Under the pieces are notes generated by a model. The model worked only from the letters and a program-made list of their open reading frames with translations, was not told the origin of the DNA and did not search any database. From NCBI GenBank assembly GCA_016879935.1, contig JAACJQ010000229.1, positions 1-57,962 of the forward strand: a DNA stretch of 57,962 nt. The letters run 5' to 3'. The position numbers and the translations under genes are program-made. The DNA comes from Archangiaceae bacterium. Its GTDB lineage: Bacteria > Myxococcota > Myxococcia > Myxococcales > Myxococcaceae. Shown piece by piece: positions 1 to 8,960 of this stretch; the first letter of the stretch is position 1, and each line of letters starts with the position of its first letter.

Positions 1-843
1 CGCGATGGGCGCTGCGATGTACGACGCGCTCGCCGCCATCGTGCCCAGCACCGTCGCGCCACCGATCGACAGCCCCGCGACCTGGCCCAGCACGACGCCC
101 AACGCACCGTGGATGATCGGCATCACCACCGCGAACGCGATCAAGAACCAGCCGGCCTGCCGAAAGTCGGGAAACCGCCGCGCCGCCACCATGCCCATCT
201 CGAGCAGGAACAGCACGAGCACGCCCTTGAACGGCGTGAGAAACAACGGGGCCACCTGCTCGACGCCGTGCTTCCCCGACGCCCAGCCGATGGCGACGCC
301 GCCGAGGAGCAACAGCGACGCCTTGCCGACCACCACCTCGCGAATGATCTCCTTCAGACTCACCGCCGTGCTCGCCACGTGCGTCTGCGCCCGCCGCCCG
401 AGCAACAGCGCGACGAAGATGGCCGGCAACTCGAGCAACGCCACCAGCGCCGGCATGAAGCCCTCGGCCTTCGCGCCCGCCGCCTCGAGGAACAACAGCG
501 CCGTGGTGAAGGTGACCGCCGAGACCGACCCGTAGTGCGCTGCGAGCGCCGCCGCGTCGACGCCCTTGAAGCGCCCCACGTACTTGAGAATCGCGAACAC
601 CCAGAGCGGCGTCGCGAAGCCCAGCGTGACGGTGATGAGCGCCGGCCTCCAGAGCGCAGCGAGCGGCGTCTCGGCCAGCTCACCTCCACCGCGCAGACCG
701 ATCGCGAACAGCAGGTAGATCGACAGCCCCTGGTACATGCCGTCGGGAATGCGCAGGTCGCTCTTCACCAGCACCGCGATGGCGCCCAGCACGAAGGCGA
801 GCACCATGGGCGAGAGCAGATTGTGGACCAGCAGCTCGCTCAC
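1..843 (-). CDS. sbtA: SbtA-type sodium-dependent bicarbonate permease (partial, C-terminus cut)
   Basis: Integral inner-membrane transporter of the SbtA/DUF897 family, whose characterised members couple Na+ entry to bicarbonate uptake. The frame starts with GTG at 843, overlapping by one base the stop of the upstream lipoprotein gene (TAGTG), and stays open for 281 codons to the window edge. The N-terminal segment DLRIPDGMYQGLSIYLLF followed by AIGLRGGGELA is the family's first conserved block. The last visible residues, AASASYIAAPIA, are the second signature block. Most of the visible sequence is hydrophobic helices. The C-terminus is missing because the gene runs off the left edge. It is the last gene of a leftward run that begins at 8833. 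Substrate is inferred from the family; in a heterotroph it may supply bicarbonate for carboxylations rather than for CO2 fixation. Confidence 0.82.
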   Translation of the reverse strand, partial: MSELLVHNLLSPMVLAFVLGAIAVLVKSDLRIPDGMYQGLSIYLLFAIGLRGGGELAETPLAALWRPALITVTLGFATPLWVFAILKYVGRFKGVDAAALAAHYGSVSAVTFTTALLFLEAAGAKAEGFMPALVALLELPAIFVALLLGRRAQTHVASTAVSLKEIIREVVVGKASLLLLGGVAIGWASGKHGVEQVAPLFLTPFKGVLVLFLLEMGMVAARRFPDFRQAGWFLIAFAVVMPIIHGALGVVLGQVAGLSIGGATVLGTMAASASYIAAPIA

Positions 844-3800
844 TACGGAACGACCTGCCCGAGATTGACCGGCCCGTTCAGGTCTCCACGGAACCCGTCC
901 CACGCCTGGCCGCTGCCGTTCGCGCCGTTGCCGTCGTTGTCGGCGTAGCACCACGTGCCGCCGTCATCGCGCGAGAACCGGAACGCGTAGTTGGGGTTGC
1001 CTCCATCAGGCCGGTAGTCCACGAAGTACTCGTTGTTGTTGTTCATCGTCGGCGGCAGGCCGAAGCCCAGGAACGCCGCCGGGCCCCACTGCCACGCGAG
1101 CGACGGCTCGGCGTTGCGCGCGCCGATGCCGAACTGCGCACGAATCGGAGCTCCGGCATCGGGCGTCACGCCCGACTGGAACACCTGGCCGTAGACACGC
1201 GAGACGCCGGCGTCGAGCGACACCGTCGTGGGGAACTGCAGCTTGCAGAACTGCACCGACGTGTGGCGCGTCACCGTCACGTTGTACTGCTGGCTCGGCT
1301 CGAAGCCGTTCTGATCGGAGCCGTTCAGATCGCAGTACGTCCACGAGACGCCGTTGTTGGTCGAGACGCGCGCCGCGACGGCCCGCGCTCCGATGTACGA
1401 CGGTTGGAACGTCAGCTCGTACACGTCACGGCCGTTCACGTCGTTCACGTACGTCGCTTCACCCCAGCCCCACAGCGCGCTCTGGCTCGCGTCATCAGGC
1501 GAAGGAACACCCATGCCGATCTGCGCGCGAATGTTGGGCGCCTGACCCGCGGTCGGCGTACCCGTCGCCGCCACGTTCACCGAGGCCGTCAACGGAGACC
1601 CGCTCTCGACCGAGAACGCGCTCGGCGTCAGCAGCTGGCACGCGCTCACCAACGCCGACGTCACCTGCAGCTGCGCGGCCTGCGCGCTCGTGTACCCATT
1701 TCCGCGCCCGTCGCGGTCGCAATAGACGAACGGCTTCGTGCCCACGCGGAAGCGGAAGGCGACGTCGAAGGTGCCGAGCGAGTTCGGCGTGGTGAAGGTG
1801 CCCGAGTACCGATCGAACGCCATCGAGTCGGCGTCGAAGGTCGCCGCCGTCCACGTGCTCCAGGTCGAAGGCGTCGAACCCGTCGGGCCGTAGCCAATCT
1901 CGGCGGTGACGCCCATGCCCTGACCCGCGGCCTGCGTCAGCGTCGGCACCCGAACGCGCGCGAGGTACGGCCCCGGCAACGCCGTCATCGGCGTGCTCTG
2001 CTGCGACGTGGTGTCGACGAAGCACTCGTCGACGTCGTACGGGCCCGCCGTCAGCACGCCGGCCTGCGCCTGCTGGTAGCTGTTCGCGCTGCCGTCGAGA
2101 TCGCAGTACGTCCACACGCCGCCCATGTAGCGAACGCGCCACGCGTAGGCGTACGTGCCGGGAACAGGCCCCGTGAGCGAGGCCTGGTACTCGGCGCCGT
2201 TGCCCGTCACGCCGGTGTTGAAGGCGCCCGCCGTCCAGCTCCAGCCGGCGTCAGGCTGCTGCGGGTCGGAGCTCGACGGCCCCACGCCCAGCTCGGCATC
2301 GATGCCAGCCGGCGCGCCACCGTCGGGGGCCACGTTCGTCACGCCCGTCGCGAAGACCTGCCCGTACACGAGCGAGGTCGGCCGCCCTTCGGCGCTCGTC
2401 AGCGTCGCGGGGAACTGCAGGCGGCACTCGTCGAAGTTGAACGGCGCCACCGTGAACACACCGGCCTGCGTCGTCTGGAAGCCGTTCTGGCTGCCGTCGA
2501 GATCGCAGTAGGCGTACGCACCGCTCCCGAGCTTCGCGCGCCAGGCGTACGCGTACGTGCCCTGCAGCGACGCGGGGAGGCGCGACTGAAACTCGGCTCC
2601 ACCACCGGCCACCGACACGTTGAAGGCCGCGGCCTGCCACGACCACGAGCTCTGATCAGGCTGAACGCCCCCGGGCCCGATGCCGAGCTCCATGCTCAGC
2701 GCCATCGGCGGAGCACCGCCATCGAGGCGATCGGTGATGCCGCCCGCGAAGACGCGGCCGTACACGAGCGGGCCTGCGGCACCCACCAGCGCCTGCGCGT
2801 TGTTCGGGAACTGGAGCACGCAGTTGTCGACGCCGGGCGCCGTCACCACGAGCGTGCCAGCCTGATCTTCGGTGAAGCCGTTCATCGCGAGGCCGTCGTT
2901 GTCGCAGTACGCGTACGTGCCGTCGTCGAGGTTGAAGCGCCACGCGAAGCGGTAGCTGCCCTCGCCGGGGTTCGGCAGCGTGGCCCGCCACTCGTCGTTG
3001 TTGCCCACGTCGGTGTTGAACGCGCCGTCGACCCACGTCCACGTGCTGGGGTTCGCGCCCATCATGCCGTAGCCGAGCTGCCCCTTGATTCCGGTGCCCG
3101 AGCCACCCGCTTCGGTGCGGCCCATGACGAAGACCTGCGCGTAGATCGTCGGACCCATCTGCGTGCCACGCAGGTTCACCGTCGGAGGCGCCGTACCCAC
3201 CGTCTGCCCGCCGAGCCGGCACCAGTCGACGCCCTTCACCTCGACGATGAGCTTCGGCAGCTGCGGCTCCTGCACGCCGTTCGACGAACCGTCACGATCG
3301 GCGAGCTTCCACGTGGCGCCGTTGTCGACCGAGAAGCGCGCCGCCAGCCGGTACGTCTTCGACATCGTCATCGCGCCCGGCACCGTCACCATCGCGCCGT
3401 AGACGTCTCGCGCGGCGTCTCCGGCCATCGCGCCATCGGCGTCGGCGCTGTAGGTGGCGTCGCTCCACGTGAAGTCGGACTCGGCCGGCGTCGCCGAGAG
3501 CGTCGTCGCGAAGCCCACCTGGCCTTTCACGCCAGAGCCCTGGCCGGTGCCCTTCGTCACGTTCGGCACCTCGACCTGCGCGGTGATGGCGACGGTGATC
3601 ATCGCGGCGCCAGAGCGATCGGTCGCCTCGGCGGCGTTCGTCACGAGCGCCTGCGTGATGGTGCGCGTGGTGCCCGCCTCGAAGGTGAACGCGTCGGGCA
3701 ACGTCGCCGAGGTGCCGTCAGGGTTCGTCACCGTGAGCGCCACGCGGCCGGCGTTGGTGACGGCAGGCGTTCTCACGGTCAGGCGTAGCGCGTTCTGCAC

Positions 3801-4022
3801 GACGACCTGCAGGCCTGGGGCGTCGCCGAACTTCACCGTCGCTCCGTCGACGAAGCGCGAGCCGTTCACGGTGACGTTGGTGCCGCCTGCGATGGGCCCG
3901 GTGGTTGGCGAGATCGAGCTGATGGTCGGCGGCAGCAGCGTGCCACCGTCAGGCTTCGGAGTCGGACCAGGACAGGCGAGGACGACGGGAAGCAGACCAA
4001 CGACGAGCAGGCGCACGCGCAT
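843..4022 (-). CDS. Large repeat lipoprotein with IPT/TIG domain and seven Cys-rich repeats
   Basis: Predicted 1059-residue surface lipoprotein of unknown function. I chose the ATG at 4022 because it gives a clean signal peptide ending in the lipobox VLAC (Cys17); a longer frame upstream lacks one. Residues about 33-115 look like an IPT/TIG immunoglobulin-fold domain (SPTTGPIAGGTNVTVNGSRF). The rest is seven repeats of about 120-145 residues. Most begin with a Cys near a CxLxFP stretch, continue with a YGQVF-type strand, carry an internal W-W or WxWxxAxF segment, and close with YCDxDGxxNGF. The paired cysteines per repeat suggest disulfides outside the cytoplasm. It lies 46 bp downstream of the 4069-5148 gene and overlaps sbtA by one base. 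No enzyme motif was seen; a structural or adhesive role is a guess. Confidence 0.85.
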   Translation of the reverse strand: MRVRLLVVGLLPVVLACPGPTPKPDGGTLLPPTISSISPTTGPIAGGTNVTVNGSRFVDGATVKFGDAPGLQVVVQNALRLTVRTPAVTNAGRVALTVTNPDGTSATLPDAFTFEAGTTRTITQALVTNAAEATDRSGAAMITVAITAQVEVPNVTKGTGQGSGVKGQVGFATTLSATPAESDFTWSDATYSADADGAMAGDAARDVYGAMVTVPGAMTMSKTYRLAARFSVDNGATWKLADRDGSSNGVQEPQLPKLIVEVKGVDWCRLGGQTVGTAPPTVNLRGTQMGPTIYAQVFVMGRTEAGGSGTGIKGQLGYGMMGANPSTWTWVDGAFNTDVGNNDEWRATLPNPGEGSYRFAWRFNLDDGTYAYCDNDGLAMNGFTEDQAGTLVVTAPGVDNCVLQFPNNAQALVGAAGPLVYGRVFAGGITDRLDGGAPPMALSMELGIGPGGVQPDQSSWSWQAAAFNVSVAGGGAEFQSRLPASLQGTYAYAWRAKLGSGAYAYCDLDGSQNGFQTTQAGVFTVAPFNFDECRLQFPATLTSAEGRPTSLVYGQVFATGVTNVAPDGGAPAGIDAELGVGPSSSDPQQPDAGWSWTAGAFNTGVTGNGAEYQASLTGPVPGTYAYAWRVRYMGGVWTYCDLDGSANSYQQAQAGVLTAGPYDVDECFVDTTSQQSTPMTALPGPYLARVRVPTLTQAAGQGMGVTAEIGYGPTGSTPSTWSTWTAATFDADSMAFDRYSGTFTTPNSLGTFDVAFRFRVGTKPFVYCDRDGRGNGYTSAQAAQLQVTSALVSACQLLTPSAFSVESGSPLTASVNVAATGTPTAGQAPNIRAQIGMGVPSPDDASQSALWGWGEATYVNDVNGRDVYELTFQPSYIGARAVAARVSTNNGVSWTYCDLNGSDQNGFEPSQQYNVTVTRHTSVQFCKLQFPTTVSLDAGVSRVYGQVFQSGVTPDAGAPIRAQFGIGARNAEPSLAWQWGPAAFLGFGLPPTMNNNNEYFVDYRPDGGNPNYAFRFSRDDGGTWCYADNDGNGANGSGQAWDGFRGDLNGPVNLGQVVP

Positions 4023-4068
4023 GGGTGAGGCGTGTAGCAATGCCGTGGAGCCGTGCAACAGCCCCCCG

Positions 4069-5148
4069 TCAGTCGTGCAACTCGAAGCGCATGACGAGGC
4101 GCTCCATCACTTCGATGCGATCGCCCGGCACCAGCGCGGCGTTGAAGAACTCCATGCCGTTGATCTTCACGTCGTCGCTGCGGGGTGCGCCATGCCGCCA
4201 CATGAGGAACCAACGGCCGTCGTGAAACGCGAAGTCCCACGAGGGCCACGAGTCGTAACGCGGCCACACCGGCCGCTCGAAGAGCACCTTGTTCGGGAAC
4301 ACGCGCACCCGCAGGCCTTCGTCGAGCTCGAGCGCGTCGGCCGTCACGCCTTCGACCTGAAACGCATCGGTCACCGACTCGAGCGTGAGCCTCGCGCGAT
4401 CGGCGCGTTGAAAGAGCGGGGCGCGGGAGAGCCGCGGTCTGTGCTCGATCAAGCTCTGTGGCGTCACCAGGAGCGGGGGATCGGCGAGCACGCCGAAGTG
4501 CAGGCGTACGAGCCACGGGGGCCAGGGCAGGGCGAGCAGATCGCGGGCGACGACGGTCAGCTCGAGCGGCGTCGCGTCAGGCTCGAGGCGCGGCAGATCG
4601 ATCGACAGCTCTTCGAGAAAGCGCGAGCTGCGCGAGCAGAGAATCTCGAGCAGCGCTTCTCTCCAGGGCACGCGCGAGGCCCACTCGGGCCGGGTGATCG
4701 CTGCGCGCCGGAGCACGCCGTGTCGCCAGTTCGTTCCGACCCACGTGTGGGGCGAGAGGGGCGTGGCCGCGGTCTCTCCGAGCGCCGACGAGATGCGTTC
4801 TCCGAGCGGGTCGCCGTGATCGAGCAGGCGATCGGCGAGCACGCCCCAGTGGGCGGTGTGATTCCAGTCGTCGACGGCGCGGCGTTCGAGGTCGGGCTCG
4901 CGGTGCGTCGGCTCCGGCTCCAGCACCAGCCCGTCACCCGGCCCCCACAACACGTCACCGTCTTCGAGCAGGTACCGCGTCTGTCTCGGCACCATCACCT
5001 CTTGTGACAGCCGCCGCCGCACCGACACCACCGCGCCCGTCGTCTCGAGCACGAAGCCGTGTTCGGCGCGCACGATTCGGTAGTCGCGGCGGGCCGCCTC
5101 TTCGGCTGGTCCGATGACGATGGGCGAGAGTCGGAGTGAGCGGAACAT
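4069..5148 (-). CDS. Hypothetical protein with FHA-like ends and a TIGR02996-like segment
   Basis: A 359-residue protein I do not recognise with confidence. It has no signal peptide or membrane helix. The N-terminal 80 residues and the C-terminal 40 residues (DDVKINGMEFFNAALVPGDR, then IEVMERLVMRFEL) both look like strands of an FHA/SMAD-type beta sandwich. Around residues 100-120 the segment WGVLADRLLDHGDPLGERI resembles the short TIGR02996 domain common in myxobacterial paralogous proteins. The ATG at 5148 lies 3 bp after the stop of the molybdopterin oxidoreductase, so the two are probably co-transcribed, but that does not show a shared function. The FHA resemblance is by eye and could be wrong. 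Confidence 0.7.
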   Translation of the reverse strand: MFRSLRLSPIVIGPAEEAARRDYRIVRAEHGFVLETTGAVVSVRRRLSQEVMVPRQTRYLLEDGDVLWGPGDGLVLEPEPTHREPDLERRAVDDWNHTAHWGVLADRLLDHGDPLGERISSALGETAATPLSPHTWVGTNWRHGVLRRAAITRPEWASRVPWREALLEILCSRSSRFLEELSIDLPRLEPDATPLELTVVARDLLALPWPPWLVRLHFGVLADPPLLVTPQSLIEHRPRLSRAPLFQRADRARLTLESVTDAFQVEGVTADALELDEGLRVRVFPNKVLFERPVWPRYDSWPSWDFAFHDGRWFLMWRHGAPRSDDVKINGMEFFNAALVPGDRIEVMERLVMRFELHD

Positions 5149-5151
5149 CGG

Positions 5152-7287
5152 CTACGACTTCTCGATGCGGCAGATGCCAGAGCGGAACGCAGGGAAGCCG
5201 CTGATCGGGTCTCGTTTGTCGGGGCTGATCAACCGATTGGGGTTCGCGTCGGCGAAGCCCGCCGCCATCACCGCGCACTCTCGCTGCACGTCGTCGGTCA
5301 CCACCACGGTGAGCTGAATGGAGCCGTAGGGCGACGTGAGCTTCACGGGCATGCCCGTCGCCAGCCCGAGCGGCTTCGCGACGCTGGAGTGAATCGTCAC
5401 CTCGGCCGTGCGCATGCGGGCGTTGACGCTCGGCACGTCGTGGAACTGCGAGTTGATGTACGCGCGCGGTCTCGGGCCTGTCACGAGACGCAGCGGAAAC
5501 TCGGGCGTCAGGTTCTCGGTCGGCGGCGTCCACACGGGGAGGCCGGGGTGGCCAGCACGCTCGAGCAGCTGGCTCTTGAACTCGGCGCGGCCGGAGAGGG
5601 TCGAGAACTTCGGCGTCTCGACCGTCGGCTGCGGCTTCGGTTGTTGCTCGGGGTCGAACATCCACGGCACGTGCTTCTGCTTCGAGGCCTCGTGCATCGT
5701 CGCCCAGGGGAAGTACTGGCCGAGCCCCAGCCTCTTCGAGAGCTCGACGATCACCTTCCAGTCGGGCCACGCCTCGTGTTGCGGCTGCACGATGCTCTGC
5801 GCGGCGACGCGATCGTCGTCGTCGATGTCGGGTGACTCGGCGAAGGTGGTGGCCGGCAGAATGACGTCGGCCTTGCGGGCGGAGTGCGTGAAGAAGGGGT
5901 CGACGGCGACGAGCAGATCGAGCTTGTCGGCCGCTTCTTCGAGGCGTTGCGTACCTTGCGAGGTCACCAGCGCGTTGCTCGCCACCAGCATCACCGCGCG
6001 AATCGGGTAGGGCGTGTCGCGCAGCACGGCGTCGGCGAGCAGCTGGCCCTGCGCTTCACGGTTGAACATCTCGTACAGCGGGAAGGTGTCGCGGCCGATG
6101 GGGCGGGCCTTCGGGGCTGGAGGCACCGGCTCCGGCGTCGCCATGTCGTAGAGCGCGGGAAGGATCTCGTCGCGAAAGCGCGGCCCGGGCGGGGTGAGAA
6201 TGGAGCGCGGCTCCTGCGTGCCATCGAAGCGGCCCACCAGCACTTCGAGCGAGCTCATCGCCCGCAACGTCTGAACGCCGTTCTCGTGATGCTCGACGCC
6301 GAGGCCGCCCCAGACGCCAGTCGGCCCCTCCTGCGCCATCATGCGCGCGATGCGCTCGACGTCGGCCGCAGGAATGCCGCAGAGCCGCTCCACCTCGGGC
6401 GGGGTGTACGTCGCGGCGAGCGCGCGGAGCTCTTCGAGCCCCAGCGTGTTCGCCTCCATGAACGCTTTGTCGTACCAGCCGTTCTCGAGCACTACGCGAA
6501 TGAGTCCGAGGGCGAGGGCTCCGTCGGTGCCGGGCCGAACGGGAACCCACAGCGTCGCTTCCCGCGCGAGCCCCGTCTTCACCGGGTCGATGACGATCAG
6601 GTTTCCGCCGTCGGCCTTCTTGGCGATGACGTGGAGAAAGGGAGGCGCCGTGACGCCGGGGTTCGAGCCCCAGATCACCATCGTCTTCGCGCGCCGCACG
6701 TCGGAGGAGTACTTGCTGCCCACCGTGAGCGCCTGGCCCATGCGCAGCGAGGCTTCACACAGGCTCGCGACGGTGGAGACGTTGGGCGACCCGAAGGCGC
6801 GCGCGAAGCGGTGCAGCCAGTTCACCAGCGGGTGGCGCACCATCGGCCAGCCCGTCTGAATGAGGAACGCCTCGGGGCCGTACTTCGCCTTCACCGCGTC
6901 GAGCCGCTTCGCGACCTCGTTCAGCGCGTCGTCCCACGAGACCTCGTGAAACGCGTCGCCCTGGCGAATCATCGGGTGTTTGAGCCGCGCGCCCGAGTGC
7001 ACCATCTCGCGCAAGGCAAACCCGTGCTCGCAGATGAAGCCGCGCGTACGTGACGCGAGATCGCCTTCGACCTTCTCGAGCCGCTCGCCCTTCGTGTGCC
7101 CGATGATTCCGCAGTGCATCAGGCAGAAACGGCAGGTGCCCTTCGTCGCGGCTTCGGCTTCTTTCGAGAGCCCTCCCGCGGCCAGCACGCCGACGCCCGC
7201 GACCGCCGCTCCGATGGGAGCCGCCTTCATGAGATCGCGTCGCGTGAACTTCCGGCGAACGATGGTGTTGATGGGCTGACGACTCAT
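5152..7287 (-). CDS. Tat-exported molybdopterin (bis-MGD) oxidoreductase, NapA/PsrA-like
   Basis: Catalytic subunit of the DMSO-reductase superfamily, 711 residues, predicted periplasmic. The start at 7287 forms an ATGA overlap with the ferredoxin gene upstream and gives a Tat signal with the twin-arginine motif TRRDLMK at residues 15-21. Cysteines 52, 55, 59 and 86 form the N-terminal [4Fe-4S] site (CRFCLMHC then ICEHG). The Mo-ligand region ASLCEAS has a Cys at residue 177, as in nitrate, polysulfide and thiosulfate reductases, rather than Ser or selenocysteine. The C-terminal domain (LRLVTGPRPRAYINSQFHD) is the MopB-CT cap that closes over the cofactor. The neighbours encode NapG- and NapH-like electron donors, so electrons probably arrive from quinol. 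Substrate cannot be read from the sequence: nitrate, a sulfur compound or an arsenic/selenium oxyanion all remain possible. Confidence 0.88.
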   Translation of the reverse strand: MSRQPINTIVRRKFTRRDLMKAAPIGAAVAGVGVLAAGGLSKEAEAATKGTCRFCLMHCGIIGHTKGERLEKVEGDLASRTRGFICEHGFALREMVHSGARLKHPMIRQGDAFHEVSWDDALNEVAKRLDAVKAKYGPEAFLIQTGWPMVRHPLVNWLHRFARAFGSPNVSTVASLCEASLRMGQALTVGSKYSSDVRRAKTMVIWGSNPGVTAPPFLHVIAKKADGGNLIVIDPVKTGLAREATLWVPVRPGTDGALALGLIRVVLENGWYDKAFMEANTLGLEELRALAATYTPPEVERLCGIPAADVERIARMMAQEGPTGVWGGLGVEHHENGVQTLRAMSSLEVLVGRFDGTQEPRSILTPPGPRFRDEILPALYDMATPEPVPPAPKARPIGRDTFPLYEMFNREAQGQLLADAVLRDTPYPIRAVMLVASNALVTSQGTQRLEEAADKLDLLVAVDPFFTHSARKADVILPATTFAESPDIDDDDRVAAQSIVQPQHEAWPDWKVIVELSKRLGLGQYFPWATMHEASKQKHVPWMFDPEQQPKPQPTVETPKFSTLSGRAEFKSQLLERAGHPGLPVWTPPTENLTPEFPLRLVTGPRPRAYINSQFHDVPSVNARMRTAEVTIHSSVAKPLGLATGMPVKLTSPYGSIQLTVVVTDDVQRECAVMAAGFADANPNRLISPDKRDPISGFPAFRSGICRIEKS

Positions 7288-7898
7288 GCCGGCCCCCGGC
7301 GCATCGGGCCGCGGCGAATCGGCTCGGGTTTCGGAATCTCGGTGCCCAGTGGCTCGATGATGATCGCGCTCGCCTGATCGGGGCACGCCTCTTCACACAG
7401 ACCACAGCCCACGCAGGCGTCGACGTGAAAGAGCGGTGCCTTCTGAGGGCCGACGAGCTCGACCGCTTTGTCGGGGTACGGACACACCTGGTAGCAGAGC
7501 CGGCACACGCCCGAGCCATTCCACGGCAGGCACTTCGAGCGCGTCAGCACGGGCACGCCCATGCGCACCTCTTTGGCGATCACCTGCGCATCGGCCGCGA
7601 TGGGGAGCAGCGCGTCGGTCGGGCAGACCTGCGTGCACTTCATGCAGAGCACGCACGCGCGATCAGAGAGCTCGAGGTGCGGCGTTCCTTGATCGAGCGA
7701 GAACGTCGACGGGAAACGAATGCACGACGTCGGGCAGACCTCGGCGCAGCGGAAGCAGCCGATGCAGGCCTGCTCGAACTGGCCCGGGGGCAGGGCTCCG
7801 GGTGGGCGAATCTTCTTCGGGTTCGCGCGCGCACGTTTGGGAACCACCGCGAGTGACACCGCGGCAGCGAGCGCTCCGATGAGGCCGCGTCGGTTCAT
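7284..7898 (-). CDS. NapG-like periplasmic ferredoxin with four 4Fe-4S clusters
   Basis: A 204-residue Fe-S electron carrier. The ATG at 7898 overlaps the stop of the NapH-like gene (ATGA) and begins MNRRGLIGALAAAVSLAVV, a twin-arginine-like leader; the longer upstream reading lacks one. Four cysteine clusters follow in order: CIGCFRCAEVCPTSC, CVLCMKCTQVCPTDA, CLPWNGSGVCRLCYQVCP (with a longer first spacing, as in NapG) and CVGCGLCEEACPDQA. In characterised systems NapG works with NapH to pass electrons from menaquinol toward the periplasmic molybdoenzyme. The 4-bp overlaps on both sides indicate translational coupling within a three-gene unit. No cytochrome c gene lies nearby, so this protein is the likely direct donor to the molybdoenzyme. 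Confidence 0.87.
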   Translation of the reverse strand: MNRRGLIGALAAAVSLAVVPKRARANPKKIRPPGALPPGQFEQACIGCFRCAEVCPTSCIRFPSTFSLDQGTPHLELSDRACVLCMKCTQVCPTDALLPIAADAQVIAKEVRMGVPVLTRSKCLPWNGSGVCRLCYQVCPYPDKAVELVGPQKAPLFHVDACVGCGLCEEACPDQASAIIIEPLGTEIPKPEPIRRGPMRRGPA

Positions 7899-8833
7899 GT
7901 GCCGGGCTTCTCCTCTGGTTTGCGGAACGCCGAGGGCGTTCCCAACTTCCACGTCAGCGCCTGCGTCGGGCACGAGGCGATGCACTTGCCGCAGCGCTCA
8001 CAGCCGCCGTCGAGCTTGTCGGTCATGGGCAGCTGGCCGAGGTTGCAGACGACGTCGCAGATCGTGCAGTCGGTGCACTTCGGAATGTCGCGGTGGACGC
8101 GCAGCGGCGACAGCGCTCCGAGCGTCGAGAACATCGCACCACCGGGACAGAACGAGCGGCAGAAGCCCGCGCGCGAGACGAAGGTGTCGAAGAGGAACGC
8201 GCCGAGCACCACGAACGCCCCTGCGCCGAGGGAGCCGTAGAAGAGCGCGCGGAAGACTTCACGCCCGATGATTGCGGGCGGGTAGATGAGCGGGAGCAGC
8301 TGCGTTCCGAGCAGGGCACTCCCCACGAGCACGCCGACCAACGCGACGCGGGCGGTGATGCGCGGCACCTTCACGTCTCGAATCGGAACGCCCAGCTTCG
8401 AGAGGAACCAGCGGGCCGCGTTGCTCGCCGCGAGAATGGGCAGGTAGGGGCACGCCCACCCGCAGAAGAACCGGCCGAGCGCGACCACGAGCAGCAGACC
8501 GGGGAGGAGTGTCCACACCATGCCGGGCGACAGGCCGCGGTTCATCGTCACGCCCAGCCACTCGAGGGGATCGACCAGCTCGATGCCGAACAGCTCGATC
8601 GAGGTGGGGGCTCCGACGAAGGGAACCTTCGCGACGGGCAGCCAGCGAATGAGCCGCGCCCACGGCGAATCATCAGCGAGTCCCGCGCCTTCCATCGACA
8701 GTGCGCGCAGGTGAAGCAGCGGCAGCCCGAAGGTGAGCGACACGGAGAAGCCGAGGAACAGCTTGCGAACGAGCTGGTAGCGGCGGCCGTAGCGAAGGGT
8801 GATGTCGAGGGGCTGCAGAACACGGCGCGCCAT
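7895..8833 (-). CDS. NapH-like membrane quinol dehydrogenase, 4Fe-4S
   Basis: A 312-residue polytopic membrane protein with about four to five hydrophobic helices. Both conserved CxxxCP motifs of the NapH/CcoG group are present (FCGWACPY near the middle and GFCRSFCPGG after it). A C-terminal two-cluster ferredoxin domain follows (CTDCTICDVVC and CERCGKCIASC). These are the features of NapH, which oxidises menaquinol at the inner membrane. The ATG at 8833 was chosen over a longer frame because it starts MARRVLQPLDITLRYGRR and has AGGA-type complementarity upstream. It is the first gene of the leftward run and faces recJ across a 127-bp divergent gap. NapC and NapB homologues are absent. Confidence 0.85.
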   Translation of the reverse strand: MARRVLQPLDITLRYGRRYQLVRKLFLGFSVSLTFGLPLLHLRALSMEGAGLADDSPWARLIRWLPVAKVPFVGAPTSIELFGIELVDPLEWLGVTMNRGLSPGMVWTLLPGLLLVVALGRFFCGWACPYLPILAASNAARWFLSKLGVPIRDVKVPRITARVALVGVLVGSALLGTQLLPLIYPPAIIGREVFRALFYGSLGAGAFVVLGAFLFDTFVSRAGFCRSFCPGGAMFSTLGALSPLRVHRDIPKCTDCTICDVVCNLGQLPMTDKLDGGCERCGKCIASCPTQALTWKLGTPSAFRKPEEKPGT

Positions 8834-8867
8834 GGCGTTTGGAATCCTGTGCGAAGGAGAGGCCACT

Positions 8868-8881
8868 GCCAACTCGTTGGC
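8868..8881. promoter_or_regulatory. 14-bp inverted repeat between divergent NapH-like gene and recJ
   Basis: GCCAAC-TC-GTTGGC is a perfect 6-bp-arm inverted repeat in the 127-bp divergent gap, 35 bp upstream of the NapH-like start. Its size and position suit a dimeric repressor or activator. It is not an FNR-type TTGAT-N4-ATCAA site. Short palindromes occur by chance in GC-rich DNA, so this is only a candidate. Confidence 0.25.
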
Positions 8882-8960
8882 CAGCTCGAGGCGTCGATAA
8901 GGCGTGGGAATAGCTTGGCTTCTCGACCGCGTGTCAGGGCGGTGTGGTACTCGTTTCCTC

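Noticed and set aside
1263-3788. Very long open frame on the plus strand (about 840 codons), and similar long antisense frames through most genes
   Set aside because: Arg/His/Val-rich translation with no motif, opposite a clear lipoprotein gene. Such frames arise from GC-biased third positions.
5152-8833. Calling this periplasmic nitrate reductase (nap)
   Set aside because: Cys Mo-ligand and NapGH-like partners fit several enzymes. NapB, NapC and NapD are absent, so substrate was left open.
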